Positions 1 through 11,111 of a stretch of DNA of 64,000 nt are shown here, piece by piece. The DNA is from Sarcomyxa edulis (Eukaryota; Basidiomycota; Agaricomycetes; Agaricales; Mycenaceae). Where the stretch lies: NCBI GenBank assembly GCA_009761415.1, contig QUOL01000015.1, forward strand, positions 682,001 through 746,000. The letters are read 5' to 3'. The notes beneath the pieces were generated by a model that saw only the letters and a program-made list of their open reading frames with translations, was not told the origin of the DNA and did not search any database. Numbering within the stretch: position 1 is the first letter of the stretch; every line of letters starts with the position of its first letter. The position numbers and the translations under genes were made by a program.

Positions 1-823
1 CCGAGCCCGGGAACCTGAACCTATCACTCTCCTTGGACACTCTACTCGGTTTCGGTTCTTCCTCTCAGACCTTTTCGACAACATTATCAGGCGAATCCGT
101 ACATCTAGGTTCTCGTATCCCCCCGTTAGTCGTTAAAGTCGTTCTTCAAGCTCGTACCGTTGTTCTGGTTCGCGAGGCTTCGATATACGAAGAATTGGAA
201 AGCATCCAGGGGATCGCGATCCCTCGCTGTTATGGACTTTTCAAAGGGCGTTTACCGGATGGATTCTCCTTGATCGATGCCAGAGCTACCTATCGGGGTC
301 CGTATTACAACGAGTCTAGTTCTGCCAAATCTCACATAGACGTCACGCCTCTACAGGAGGGCGCGATTGATGACTATGTCTTCGAAGGTCGCCCTCCGAT
401 TCGAGAATATATTCGTCGGTCGAACTTCGATGCCGATGAAATTCATATCCTTGTTCTAGAGAAACTGGGATGCATGTCGAAGACTACACCTAGAAAATCG
501 TATGGTTATACTCGGGAACAGTACCTGTAAGTAGATCTTCAACCAGTCTTGCCTGCAGTCATCTAATAACTTTTAGAGCTGATCTCGCAGGGATCGCAGA
601 AGATATTGGCCGGCTCTGCATCGAGCAAGGAGACGTCAAAGAAAGTAATCTCGCAGAGGCTGGAGATTCAGAATGGCGAACGTTCTGTCCTCGCCACCAG
701 TGCAGACACGCGTATCGATTTTTAGATTTCAGTCATGCATTCAAGCGAGAACTTTTATGGGAGGTACTCAAATCGGACTACGATACTGAACGCATTGCTT
801 CGCATACGTATGACCATATCTAG
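1..823 (+). CDS. Kinase-like fold protein, 5' partial
   Basis: The reading frame is open from the left edge, so the start lies outside the window. Two exons are supported: 1-526 and 577-823, with a GTAAGT donor at 527 and a TTTTAG acceptor at 576. The product resembles the degenerate protein-kinase-like families of Agaricomycetes. It has an alphaC-like segment ending in ESIQGIAIPRCYG, a hinge-like HILVLEKLG, a catalytic-loop equivalent with D and N (GDVKESN) and a DFG equivalent reading RFLDFSHA. A glycine-rich loop is not recognisable in the visible part. It is clearly homologous to the gene at 1103-2246 on the other strand, including the splice position after the hinge. The C-terminus ends shortly after the DF motif, so the protein lacks most of a kinase C-lobe. 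Whether it phosphorylates anything is unknown. The family assignment is inference from motifs. Confidence 0.7.
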
Positions 824-867
824 AGCATTGAAGGATGGAGTTTGTACTCTATCGTTACTGATTGCGA

Positions 868-955
868 CGTTCTTGTTGAAGGGCGCCCTCTACCTGAATA
901 ATACATCCGTTGACGACACTATAAGTTTATATGCTCGCTCTTGAGAAACTGGCCG
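868..955 (+). pseudogene. Decayed fragment of a third kinase-like copy
   Basis: This stretch resembles the middle of the gene at 1-823. The part coding EGRPPIREYIRR there is matched here by EGRPLPE-stop-YIR, followed by an equivalent of the LEKLG segment (cttgagaaactgg). Two in-frame stops and indels break it. It lies between two intact paralogues, so it is probably a leftover of local duplication. The match was made by eye over about 90 bases. Confidence 0.4.
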
Positions 956-1102
956 CGTACAAAGTCTAACTTGTGTGTCCTTTCGAGATGTAAGCGCGTC
1001 TCTTGTGGACAAACTCTCGACTATACTGGGTATAGTGGACATGTCCGGAACTCTCCCAATCCTCATTGACCTAGAATGCCACACACCAAGACTATTTTCG
1101 AT

Positions 1103-2246
1103 TCACGGCCTCCAGTTTTCAACTGAGGTATCTATGATTCTCTCTGGTTTCAAGTCCCTTTTATGTGCGTGGCTGAAATCGAAGAGACGTGTTCGGTGCA
1201 TGCACTTATGACGGGAACAGAATCTGCGCCATTCGGGTGCACCGGGTTCTCGAACGTTTGTATACTCCCAGTCGCAATGTTCGATGTACAGAAAAGCCAG
1301 ATCCTCGGTGACCTCTCTAAGATCCTGACTTCAGGAGTTTGCAATACGAGTCAGGCAACCACGACGGAGGAGTGAGCGGATGACTCACATCAAAATATCC
1401 GTAGGGATAGTTGTCTCACTAGGAAAAACCTTTTTGCCCATCTCTTCCATGAGTAACACGTATACCTCGTTGGACTCGTAGTTGGATAGAGAAACATATT
1501 CCCTGACTTCCGGATAACCTCTTAAAGGATGATCGTCATCGCTGTCACTGTCACTATCGATTGCATTGATGCTGCCTGACATGTCCGTGTGACTGCTCTC
1601 GTCGCTGTCGCTGTCGCTATCACTATCGGTGAGGGGACGGTCTTTGGCCTTAGGCAGGGAGAAGCCATCCGGTAATCGTCCGGCGAAGATACCGTAGCAT
1701 CTTGGTATCGCAATCCCTTGGATAGACTCCATCTCCTCGTAGAGTGAAGCTTCACGAAGAAGAATGGCTATACGATTTGATGGGGCAACTTTGATAGCTA
1801 ATAGAGGAAGGCGAGAGGCGAGACCTGGATTCTCAGGGTCTTCAACAACTGTGGTCGAGAAGACTTGTGTGGAACGGTCGTATGCAGCTCCAAGCAATGA
1901 ACTGACTGTTAACGAAAGATGAACGTTCCCAAGAGCAGAAAGAGATGACGGTAGACGAGGAGGGGGCCCTCCCTTGATCCAAGAATCAGCTACTGTGAGC
2001 GGAGTATACCTTTTTGTATGTTTCGGCCAAAAAGGCGTGTAATCCAATAGAGGCGGTTGGACACGAGAAAGAGAGATAAGCGGGCTCTTCGACTTTCTCT
2101 TTCCAGTGATCCCATCGATCACTAGACTCGCAATGGAGTTCAACGCCTACAACATCTGTCCATGAGAAGTTTAATGAATTGCCAGCAATTACAGAACGTA
2201 CCAATTGTTCCTGCCCATGATCATCTGAGAGAGAAAGCGCAGACAT
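1103..2246 (-). CDS. Kinase-like fold protein, paralogue of the gene at 1-823
   Basis: Modelled with three exons on the minus strand: 2246-2010, 1972-1389 and 1328-1103. The first intron is only 37 nt (GTATAC...CAAG, with CTGAT inside) and is the least certain part; a one-base frameshift in an A run would explain the same frame change. The second intron (1329-1388) has GTGAGT, a CTGAC branch site and an AG acceptor. Landmarks shared with the first gene are ESIQGIAIPRCYG, a hinge with LLMEEMG, a catalytic-loop equivalent IEHCD...N and LFDFSHAH. An acidic Ser-Asp repeat (SDSDSDSD) sits between the N-lobe and the hinge and is absent from the other copy. The start MSALSLSDD is the first Met of the open frame that fits the splice model. 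Function is unknown. Confidence 0.6.
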
Positions 2247-3649
2247 AGTAAGAGGCGTTGGTTTTGAGGGCACAGCGCCTAGAACTATGTGGTATGTAGT
2301 AAGTATTCGAGAGTGTGCACTCGTAGAATCTGGCACTGGCGACGAGGACAAGAGGCAAAAGCTAGGGTGAGGCAAAGTGAGGCAAGTCCGAGTCACGGTG
2401 AGGTCATGTGAGGTCCATGGACTAGGGTCTCTTGGAACTCCCCCTTGGTCGCAAGTCTCGACTCGGATCTTCCTCTCGAAGTTTTTGATCATTTTCTTCT
2501 TCTTTTACTTGTCGTTACTCTCGACGAGCTCGAGTCAAGCTCGAGCGCAATCACTAGCAGGCTAGTAGCACTACTCAATAGTTGATGCTCGCCAATGTCG
2601 ATGGGCCCACTACATTGCATGATGATCGATGATCGCCCCGGCATCTTGCCCTCATCTATGTTCGTCCAGAGCGTCTTCGAATTCGCCAGCTGGTGTACAT
2701 GCATATTTTCCATTTATCAGTCAAAGAGTGCTTACGAAGTTTCTGATCCTGGTCCTTCTCTTTTTGTTCTGGGCGCACCTCCGAAGTGATCCTCACGCAC
2801 CATTTTTCTTGGTTCGTAAAACTCACTTTTCCATTCTCGCCCTTCCCGATGTAGGCAGCTTATGCTCGCGACCTTCCAAATATTTTATTCCAGATTCTCT
2901 CTCCGGATGAGAAGGTCAAGCATTCTTGTGCTTGCTACTTTGACGCTTGAAGCCCACTACCATCCGGTCTTATCGCCCATCCTCACTCTATCGGACGATC
3001 ATACTCCTTTGGATGCTCATCTGTTCCAGGATACGCCAACCGATCACAGAGTATCTCTTTTCATGTCGCTGCCTCCCTAATCCAGCGTTGTCTGAAGGCT
3101 TGGGCGTGTGTTCGTTGCCACGAGTTTCCGACAGAAAGGACTCTTGTTGCTCTTGGGGTGTCTGTGATGTATTTTCCAAGCCCACGTTTCGTCAACGAGT
3201 CAAAGCTGTTCCTCGCTTCGTGATCTTTCCGTCTTTCACCAGGGCGTCAGCGCTTATATCTATCCTAAATTTTCTCAATTTTGCTTGTCAAGTATGGGAC
3301 ACAATCATCGACACTTAGCGCTTACACCGCAAGTTTCTGATAGAACGATCTGGTGAGTGGGTCCCCCCTTCAAATCCCCCTCATGGCTGTAATATTACCA
3401 GTAACACAGTAAATAGGCGCCTGTTGCTCGGAATCATTCATCCACTCGTGTCATATCGTCTCTAGAATTGATGACAGTCAATCTGACGCTACAGCATTGC
3501 TTCTCTCATCTATCTGATGTAGCGCTGAAGGTCCCTTCTCTTAGGTCTGGTGTTCTCGAGACTAGATCTTCCGTCGTCATCGTGATCGGTCGAATAAATA
3601 CAGTGGATATAAAATTGACATTGTCCAGAATTCGCTCTCGAAGGGAAAT
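2247..3649. other. Intergenic, no supported gene
   Basis: About 1.4 kb with only short overlapping open frames in several phases and no convincing splice-linked protein. A run of GTGAGG/CTCAC-type words lies at about 2366-2415. It holds the upstream region of the gene ending at 2246. Confidence 0.5.
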
Positions 3650-4313
3650 TCAGGATATCTCCTCGTTTGAGGTGACTGGATCCACCTCTTCTCCAATAGT
3701 AACATCTTGAACTCGTGTTGCTAGGATGGGTGCAAATATAGTCTCCGTCCACGCCACAGCGTCCGAGTCTGTATGTGCAGGGGGAAACAAACTCGGTCAG
3801 TTCGATACCGTGAATCCGCTAAATCCATTGTCCCATCCCGACGTTTGTCTGAAAGAACGTCTTCATGTAGATCTAACACTCACATGTGTCTGTGTCGAAA
3901 GTAGCCTCCATCTTTTCCAACGCAACCAGGAGTTCCTGACCCGCATCTTGCCCCCCAGCGCGAAGGATTGCGTCCACGCACTGCTTTTCGTACAATTGAC
4001 ACTCGATCTCCAAACCCTTTACGAGCCTCTGCAACTCCTCTATCTCCTTGTCTAATTCTTCTTCGTTCAAGTCGTCCAGCATCTCGTCATCGACTGAGCA
4101 AAGCCGCACTGGATGTATTGACCGTTGTATCAGACCGGTTTAAACTATAAACTCACCGTCGTCGAGGAACTCGTCATCACAAGTCCACTCCCATGTCCAT
4201 CTATACGTATCCCAGTCCCGATACTCCACATCGGCGTCTCGCATGAGGTTCTCGTCGTCGTCGGTTGGTTTGACATCGATGGCACTGAATTGTGACTTGG
4301 TCGAACTAGGCAT
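3650..4313 (-). CDS. Small acidic coiled-coil protein, unknown function
   Basis: Three exons (4313-4157, 4093-3884, 3768-3650) join with consistent phases and GTGAGT donors, giving 161 residues. The N-terminal third is acidic and rich in Trp and Tyr (WDTYRWTWEW). The middle is a likely coiled coil (NEEELDKEIEELQRL followed by heptad-like spacing). The C-terminus is acidic. There is no signal peptide, no membrane segment and no family I recognise. The exons carry almost no stops in the chosen frame, whereas the other frames do, and all three introns have standard lengths (63 and 115 nt). Upstream at about 4353-4369 an inverted repeat (GGAACC...GGTTCC) lies about 40 bases before the start and could be regulatory, but this is speculative. 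Confidence 0.6.
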
Positions 4314-5105
4314 ACGAAGAGAATTTGTAGTGAGATATTGAAGACTGAGCTATGGAACCGTTCAGGTTCCTCCTCGTCTTAAATACGGCGATACGGATTA
4401 CGATTGTATTCATGCGAACAACGCGTCCTCTGAAGTATGTTATTGTGCCCTAATCCAAAGGAGATCGCTAACTCCACTGGTCCCCAAGTTGTTGTATTAA
4501 CATCCTCGAGGACTTCTGACGGCCAATTATTTACACGATCGTCTTGTTCTTGAAAATGAATTGGTTACCATTGCCTAGTCGTTCAGAACAATAAATAATT
4601 GTGCGCAAAAGTTGAGGGACGCGTTTTTCATGCTGTCAGGGTTCGGAGACGCCGAAAATCTCTGGAGGATGGCCGTCAACGCGTCCGCGTCAACGTTGGG
4701 CAGCAGTAAGGGTTCTTTGAAATTGAATAGCCGCGGGGTTGGATATCAATTTTGGTGGTTGTTGTGGTCGGATTGGCTGGATCATCGTTGGTCTATATAT
4801 AGAAATCAGTGGTGTTGAGCTCGACGACATAAACGCACCACCGTCTCGACCAGCCGACCAGCTCTTACCAAGCAGTTCAAACCTTCGAGGTAGCACAGAT
4901 ATCTTCTGACCACACTCTCCGTTCATTCTAGTCAATGTGAATCAGATACACAGTCGTATAGAGCTATAGACATGGACAATTAGAGGAAATAACAAGAACG
5001 CTCATGAGGCGTAGTACTAAATCTAGACTTTTGATTAGAAGTACAATTGTGAAATGTCCAAGGGACAATTCGGAAAGCTTGAGCCGGGACAGGGTTGACT
5101 AAACC
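4314..5105. other. Intergenic region
   Basis: Upstream DNA of the orphan gene on one side and the 3' side of the transporter on the other. A TATATATA-like word lies at about 4794. No open frame here has both length and splice support. Confidence 0.5.
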
Positions 5106-6925
5106 TTATGAGGGGAGAATTCCCGGGGTGTCCATCCCGTAATCGTGATCCTCCTTTTCGGGGTGAGGGACCGAGATGAGAAGGTCCTCGGGTTGCTTGG
5201 GGTGCAAGAAGTCATTTCCCCTTGAACACATAGAGGCATAGTCAGTGAGACGGAAGTGACCAAATACATAAAGAAAAGAGAACTGACCAGTGAACAACGG
5301 CGAAACCTCCGACCCCAACGATGAGAGATCCTCCGACCATGTTACCGAGAGCGACAGCCTGGTGTAGAAGACAATTTGTCCGTGAGAATGGAGTGAGACA
5401 GCGTATGAATAACGCTTACAGCTTGATTGTACAGGAACCAACCAACGGTGGTATCTGCGCCGTATCTCATGCCGCATGGGACGAAGAACTAGTGGTGCGA
5501 TGTTATTAATTCGGCACAAGTATCGGGTACATTTGTAACGGAAAGGCTTACCTGGTTGGCAATGGAATGCTCGAAACCGGCGAGAACGAAACAGACGGCT
5601 GGGACCCAGGTGTGGAAAAACTTTCCAGCTCCATCTCTTGCACCGACACCAAGCCAGACGGACATGCAGACTGAGAAAAAGAAGCCCGAGTTAGTGGCCG
5701 AAGACTTGTTCGATAGGGTGATAGAACGTACCGAGAACGTTGGCCCCGATAGCTAAAAGTGGTAAGACTGGACGTTAGCGTAACTCTGGTGAAATTTATG
5801 GAATAAACATTTACCTCGTAGAAACAAAACCCCAAAATTCCAGCCTTGACTGGATGCTTTCGTCATAGCGACGGATTTGACATAAGAAAGGTATGGTTCG
5901 GCGGCGAAGTAGTGTGTCTACACAGATGAACGGGAGCGGAGTGAGAATATTCGGCGTGGTAGAGCTGCGGCACAAAACTAACCTGGTAAGCCATGAGCTC
6001 CATGGTCAATAGATTGCCAGCCATGTTGCCGAGGTAAACCTGTGAGCGGCGATGACTAAATGCAGAGGAATAATGTTACGATGTAGAGACATACAACGCC
6101 GAGACCTTTCACCACCATCCAGGGCGTGACTTTGTGGTTGCAAATGCCGATAGCGAGAACCTGGGATAGAGAGAAATAGCGATTGAGTCGGAGGGTCTGA
6201 ATCAGGCCATTTTTGATGACGTACCAGACAGTTTCCGGTGTATCTGAGACCGTAGGGATTAGTTTTGTGGCACCACACTCAAGGAAGTATGCGCGATACT
6301 CACAGTTCACCACCCCATAGTAGAATCCAATGTAGAGCCAACGGGAAAGTAAGGGCTGTTCCGATCTATAACAAAAAGATCAGTAAAGAGGCAATTTCGA
6401 AATTGGGACGGCCACAAACGTGTGGTAGCAGAGGGTATGCCGTTCTCGTCGCGACCGCAACACCACCAGACATACAGTTTCCGACAATGCCCCTGAGATC
6501 GCAAGTAAGCTAATGATTGACCGCGAACTGGGAGACGTAGTGCTCACCCGACTGCAACCCAGAAACCCTGTACATAACGAGATATTGAGTCCGGAACGAG
6601 ACTATGAAGTTGAGTCAAGTACTCACAGCCAATACACCCATGTAAAAGGACCGTAATATGGAAGCTTTCCCCTATGGAAAGTAGAGTTGGACATAAGCGA
6701 CCGCGAGCAGAACAGAATAGGACGTACTCTTTGTACGCAGGTGTTCAATAGGATACGCTCGACTCTTTCAGGCCCGTACCAAGAAGATACCTCGTATTCT
6801 AGGGGGTCAGCTCGTGGCGGGAGTTGTCGCGCAATTTGTGGAGATGGAGGGGGATTTGGGAGGCCATTTTGACCGGTTTGACCACCGGTATGATAGTTGG
6901 GATTGAAACGATTCTTGAAATTCAT
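5106..6925 (-). CDS. Formate/nitrite transporter (FNT) family channel
   Basis: FNT proteins are pentameric channels moving formate, nitrite or related small anions; fungal members include the plasma-membrane nitrite transporter NitA of Aspergillus. Fourteen exons give 345 residues in one continuous frame: 6925-6728, 6671-6627, 6567-6548, 6492-6420, 6365-6304, 6243-6225, 6160-6095, 6039-5983, 5917-5815, 5752-5732, 5670-5552, 5488-5420, 5358-5288 and 5220-5106. Family signatures occur in order: LLWGGELYTGN (usual GaELFTGN), VYLGNMAGN (helix 3 loop), ANVLVCMSVWLGV and GFEHSIANQFFVP, the last carrying the conserved pore histidine. The N-terminus (MNFKNRFNPN, Pro-rich) and the acidic C-terminus are cytosolic-looking extensions. 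No nitrate or nitrite reductase gene lies beside it, so the substrate is not settled. Family is confident; nitrite as substrate is inference. Confidence 0.9.
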
Positions 6926-6959
6926 GGTAAGAGTTGGATGCGAAAGACCTCATGAGAAC

Positions 6960-6995
6960 TGTCCTATTTATTGGATGCCACACATTGGTTGGGGG
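6960..6995 (-). promoter_or_regulatory. Likely core promoter of the FNT gene
   Basis: Reading on the minus strand, an AACCAATG box is followed by CCAATAAATAGG, a CCAAT/TATA-like pair 40-60 bases before the ATG at 6925. An inverted CCAAT (ATTGG) lies farther upstream at about 7034. Position and composition fit a fungal promoter, but nothing shows which regulator acts. Confidence 0.35.
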
Positions 6996-7199
6996 CTGGA
7001 TGATCGGCACGGAGGAACCCCTTGGGGTGCCGGCCAATTACAGGAGTGAATTGAAGGTGGGGTCAGCTAAATTCCTTGGCTGCCGATGACATTTTGGACG
7101 GCGATTTAGACTGATTTAGATCGGAGAGGTGATCGATGATATAAATAAGGTACAGACCAGGTACATATTGGCGATCCAGACTCGGTCTGAAGGTCTGTG

Positions 7200-7970
7200 C
7201 CTATCGGCATCCAACGGCATCCATCACTAGTTTCGACTCCGCCGGAAATGGTCCCATACGTACAAATAAAGAACAACCGGGTGGCGCGATATATCTTGAC
7301 GACGATAGAGGGATGCCTTGAGATCTGAACAACAATATACATACCGGATCATCAAAGACTGCAGTAAGTGTCTGGTCATCTGAATTCTCGGATTTCTCGG
7401 TAGCCCCACGGTTCAGCTCGCCGTACGGGTCCAGCCGCGCAGAGTATCGACCTGGATAGGGGGGACCAGTAATTATGAAAATGCCCGTACTTTTTAGCGG
7501 ATGCACTCTGGGCTGTTATAGCGATGGACGACGGAGTGGACCCGCAAAATGAAGGAGCGTCTAGACAGAAGAAACAACTCTTGGCAACGTCACATCGCCT
7601 CGCTCTCCGCGGAACGCAGCCAAATGCTGACAACGCTGCTGGTATTTAGGAAGATACGCGGGGTTCTCGTTTGGAATAACGCATAGATAGCTCGACACAC
7701 GCATCCTCTATGGCGCGCTGTGTCGGAAGTGGATGCAGGGCGATCGCGTGAATCTATGAAGGTTGACATCGAGTATGATCTCCCTGTAGCACTCATCTTC
7801 AGAACGAGAGATACAGTCAGGAGGAAAACAGACGGCGATTTGGAATACCCCTTAACGAAAGCTGAGGGAAGGCGGATGAGAAGTAGATGGATTGAGCCGA
7901 GAGTGAATGCAATAGATATGAGTAGACCACATATGAATACGACGCGAGAAATCCCAGAGTTACGCATCAG
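7200..7970 (-). other. Possible membrane or secreted protein gene, structure unresolved
   Basis: On the minus strand a start at about 7967 opens a hydrophobic segment (VVFICGLLISIAFTLGSIHL), a plausible signal anchor. Farther on, near 7460, the frame reads STGIFIITGPPYPGRYSARL, similar in rhythm to the extracellular beta-sandwich of fungal single-pass proteins that carry a G-x-YSV-x-LD pattern. I could not join these parts by clean introns; stops interrupt the middle in every frame. It may be a real multi-exon gene, a decayed one, or chance. Confidence 0.2.
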
Positions 7971-8339
7971 GTCGACTCTGGAGTGCAGAAGCGGCTAGAC
8001 AGAGCTACAATAAAGGTGAAAACAGTCATCATGAGAAGCGAAAGTCAAAGAGTCGGAAGGATTTCGACAGTTGGGACACAAAGTTGCCTGGCAGAAACTA
8101 TGACCAAGTCAACGAGAAGGCAGTCATGAGGTTTGGCTGAGGAGTGAGAAACAATTAGTAGATGAAAATCAAGACGCGTACTCTTCGGCATCAGCCTCGC
8201 GAATTTTCGAGCGAAATCGAAAAATCATTTTGATTGTGGACGACTTTGCCACCATAGCTAGTTCCCAAATGGTATCTCACAGCGTCTGTTCGAAGACTTT
8301 GGGGAAGAAAGTGAAATGCTTGGATCGAGATCGGTCTGT
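7971..8339. other. Intergenic, nothing recognised
   Basis: No supported gene, repeat or RNA seen in this stretch. Confidence 0.4.
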
Positions 8340-9140
8340 CACTGTTCTGCGGAGGTTGCGCGGAGGTCAGAACTCAGAAGGAGAATATGTTTTGATGTGG
8401 CGGTGCAATCACTGCTTTTCCTTATCGTCGATGTTCATCGATGTTCATCGACATGTCTGCCATCTTCTAGCGACTAGGAAGACCCTGTTTTCCGACGTCC
8501 GACGTTTGAAACACCTTGACTAGTCGTTGTTGTCTCGGGCGTCGATAACATCGAATCATCTTGCAGATCTGGATCAAGATGTCTTGCGATACCTCTCGAC
8601 ACGAATATCGCACTGATTTGAAGATCTCCTGGATGTACCCATCATGCATTGGCTCTTGCAATGCAGGGATTCTTAGCGCTCGATGTGCAAGATCCAGGTA
8701 AAGTCTCGGAGAGCTTCGCTCTGACCGTGAATTCCTAGTCAATTTTCTGACCATTTCCAACTCGTGACGCAGGTCGGTTTACTTCTCCTTGACTTACGTT
8801 CAAGGACTATCCTTATACATGCTGTCGATCAGAAGATCTTACGAATAATAGTAGGTTGACATACGGTCGCTGTTGATTGCACAGTGCGGTGGTGTGTATT
8901 TCCGAGTTCAGTGCAGTCACTCGATATCGATTGTCATCGAAGAACATCGTGCCTAACCAACACCGTGTGCTATGCCTTTTCTCTTTGTTCCCCCGGTTGT
9001 GCACAAGATCGCAGTGCTGGAATCAGAATGTAGCTCTGCGACTACAACCATCGGGGGATTCGATGCTCGTCATCTCCTTTGGTTTTTAATGCAACTACTT
9101 CAGGTTCCACACGTAGATCCGTGCAGGTATTTTCCTGAGG
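8340..9140 (+). repeat. Duplicated block, left copy
   Basis: This block matches 13640-14412 in the same orientation. Shared landmarks in order are a segment with gatgtggcggtgcaatcac and gaagaccctg, then gttgactgcaca-like DNA about 500 bases on, then a 140-bp segment coding L-E-S-E-C-x-x-A-T-T-T-x-G. Spacing between landmarks is kept (about 600-650 bases). A short tandem of tcatcgatgt sits at 8426-8452. Open frames in it are broken in places, so the copy looks partly decayed. Confidence 0.55.
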
Positions 9141-9299
9141 GTTCCTCGTTCTCTCTTTCTATCGCGTTGATGTTCAGCGGAACCTTTGCTTCGATTTTTC
9201 TGCCGCGAGGATTTTTTTCTTTTTCCTCTTGGCTGGCAGCCGTCTTCGACCCCCGAAAGGGCTATTATGACGCAGACTACTCGATAATACTACCCTATC

Positions 9300-9444
9300 A
9301 ATTGTGCACAAGATCGTGCTGCTGGAATCAGAATGTAGATTTGCAACTACAACCACCGGGAGACGCGATGCTCGCTATCTCCTTTGGTTTTTAATGCAAC
9401 TACTCCAGGTTCCACACGTAGATCTTTGCAAGCGTTTCCCTGAT
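9300..9444 (+). repeat. Second local copy of the 140-bp conserved segment
   Basis: Close match to 9000-9140 and to 14279-14412. In all three copies the same frame is open and the protein is conserved (ESEC, ATTT, QLLQVPHVD), while many differences fall at third codon positions. That pattern is expected of coding DNA, so this is probably an exon of an unrecognised gene family. Confidence 0.5.
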
Positions 9445-10176
9445 GTGTGTTCTTCTTTTCTATCCCGCTCATGTCTTGTTGAGTTCGATTTCCTCTATCG
9501 CGAGGGTGTTTTCTCTCTATTGATACGTTCTCGCCTCTGGAAGAGCGACCGCGATGAAGGAGAGGAAAAGCAGCAATCTACCAGTATCCGTCTCATCATT
9601 GGTACTATGACTCTTGTGTAGTAGGAACTGTATCGTGCAGATTCTTCCTTATGAAGACGTCTCGTCAGGCCCCATGCTATCGCGACGTACATGATGCACC
9701 GCGATGATTGTAACCACTGTGTTAGGATAGTTCAGTCCCATTTGAACTACAAAGTGCATGTAGACTATGCCCTGTCTCGTTCCATCTGTGCAATCAAGGT
9801 CTACGCTTGTATGCTTCTGGAATGCATATCGCCACTTCTCGGTGCTGTCGTTTGCGTTTTTATAACGTATTCGCAGGTCATCTTGCCCTCTTTCGCTCCA
9901 GGCTATCTTCCAGGCTACATTCGTGGTCTGACTCGGTAAGTGCCTTTTTCCCGAAGAGTTGTCGGTCAACATTGAACCTTATCGAATGTGTGAACACTGC
10001 CTCACTTCCTTTCGATACCTTAGAGAGGCTGACTTGCTCTCATTTGCCGTCATAAGAACCTCATCAGAACTCACTAACACCGCCTCATTGCTGTAGACAG
10101 GTGCTATTTTGGCAAGGCAGTTCGAAGGCTCGTTACAGAGCTCTCTACTCGCACTTCCTCCTCTGATCTCTTCATC
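9445..10176. other. Intergenic, upstream of a ULD gene
   Basis: No convincing gene. Short frames occur on both strands without matching splice partners. Confidence 0.4.
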
Positions 10177-11111
10177 ATGTTTCTATCTGTCGGTGATATT
10201 ATCGATCTAGTTCGCATAGTTCGTAAGCTCGCCGTAGCCTTAAACGACAGTCGCGGATCTACCAAAGAATATTCGGAACTTATCGACGAATTGCACACAT
10301 TGTCGTTCTCCCTCAGTATTATCCAAGAGAACTTTGCTCTGACATCCTCAAATCTGGCGATCGCATCTGCTGTTTCTCGATGTCGTACCCTGGTTGATCA
10401 AACCACTGTGGGGGTCGAAAAGTATAGTCACAGGTTGGAAGCCAGTCGTTCGGGAAATAGCCTTGGAAGCTGGTGGTGGAAAATCCACTGGACTCTCTTC
10501 ATGAAAACGAAGATAAACGAATTCAGGACCCACCTTGGGAAAGAAAGATCCCTGATAGAGACTAATCTCTTGTCAACGGCTAGGTATGTCCACGAACGTT
10601 AACTACATATGACAGACTCTCTCATGTTCCTTCTTTGTTACATAGTGCGAATATCTCTCGTCTAACACAGGCTGGGAGTGACCAGACCGTTGGAATCGAC
10701 AACGTTGATCGCGGAATTCGCCGGTTGCCACCTACGCTGGGGCCTTTGGATGAGACGGAATTGATCTGGTTAGTTGATTTAGCGGGGAAGAAGACAGCCT
10801 TTCCGATAGAACTTTGCACTGAGTGGACGGTATGTGTCCATCTACGTTTGATTTTTGCTTCTACTCAACGTGAGCGACTTTCTTCGATTTAGACATTCGA
10901 GGACATTTTGAAGCTCTACTTTCAGAGTAGTCATGAACAACGCTGCATCGAGCGTGGCGATTATAATTTGACGACGCAAGGGGAGCACGAAAGTATCTTG
11001 ATGGATCCTGAAGCTTGGGAGGTCAAGGGAGGTATGATCATTTATATCAATACTATCAGTAGCAACTTTCGATCTGTGCCAGAGTCTTCTCCAACGGAAC
11101 AATCGAGATAG
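10177..11111 (+). CDS. Fungal ubiquitin-like (ULD) domain protein A
   Basis: Three exons, 10177-10583, 10646-10829 and 10893-11111, give 269 residues. The N-terminal helical region starts MFLSVGDIIDLVRIVRKLA and carries DSRGSTKEYSELIDELHTL, the layout typical of basidiomycete proteins with a helical N-domain followed by a ubiquitin-like fold. The ULD part reads LIWLVDLAGKKTAFPIEL, then FEDILKLYF and WEVKGGMII, matching the usual pattern of a D-A-x-G-R-x-x-P-x-P-x-E-L core and a closing W-x-x-x-x-G-M strand. The last 51 bases before TCTTCTCC could be read as an intron, but the family's G-M-x-I strand argues for reading through. Paralogue of the convergent gene at 12264-13243, with identical intron phases. 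The ULD family is common near STAND and other recognition proteins in fungi; its role is unknown. Confidence 0.75.

Noticed and set aside
1986..2492. A long N-terminal extension of the minus-strand kinase-like gene from 2492
   Set aside because: The upstream part has no homology and the frame's first sensible start, MSALSLSDD at 2246, begins the protein-like region.
2595..3318. Chain of short plus-strand frames suggesting a multi-exon gene
   Set aside because: I could not find introns with matching phases, and the translations lack any recognisable or protein-like segment.
11032..11082. A 51-base intron near the end of ULD gene A, and a similar one in gene B
   Set aside because: Reading through keeps the frame and gives the G-M-x-I strand expected of the ULD fold; in gene B it also gives the CPSC tail.
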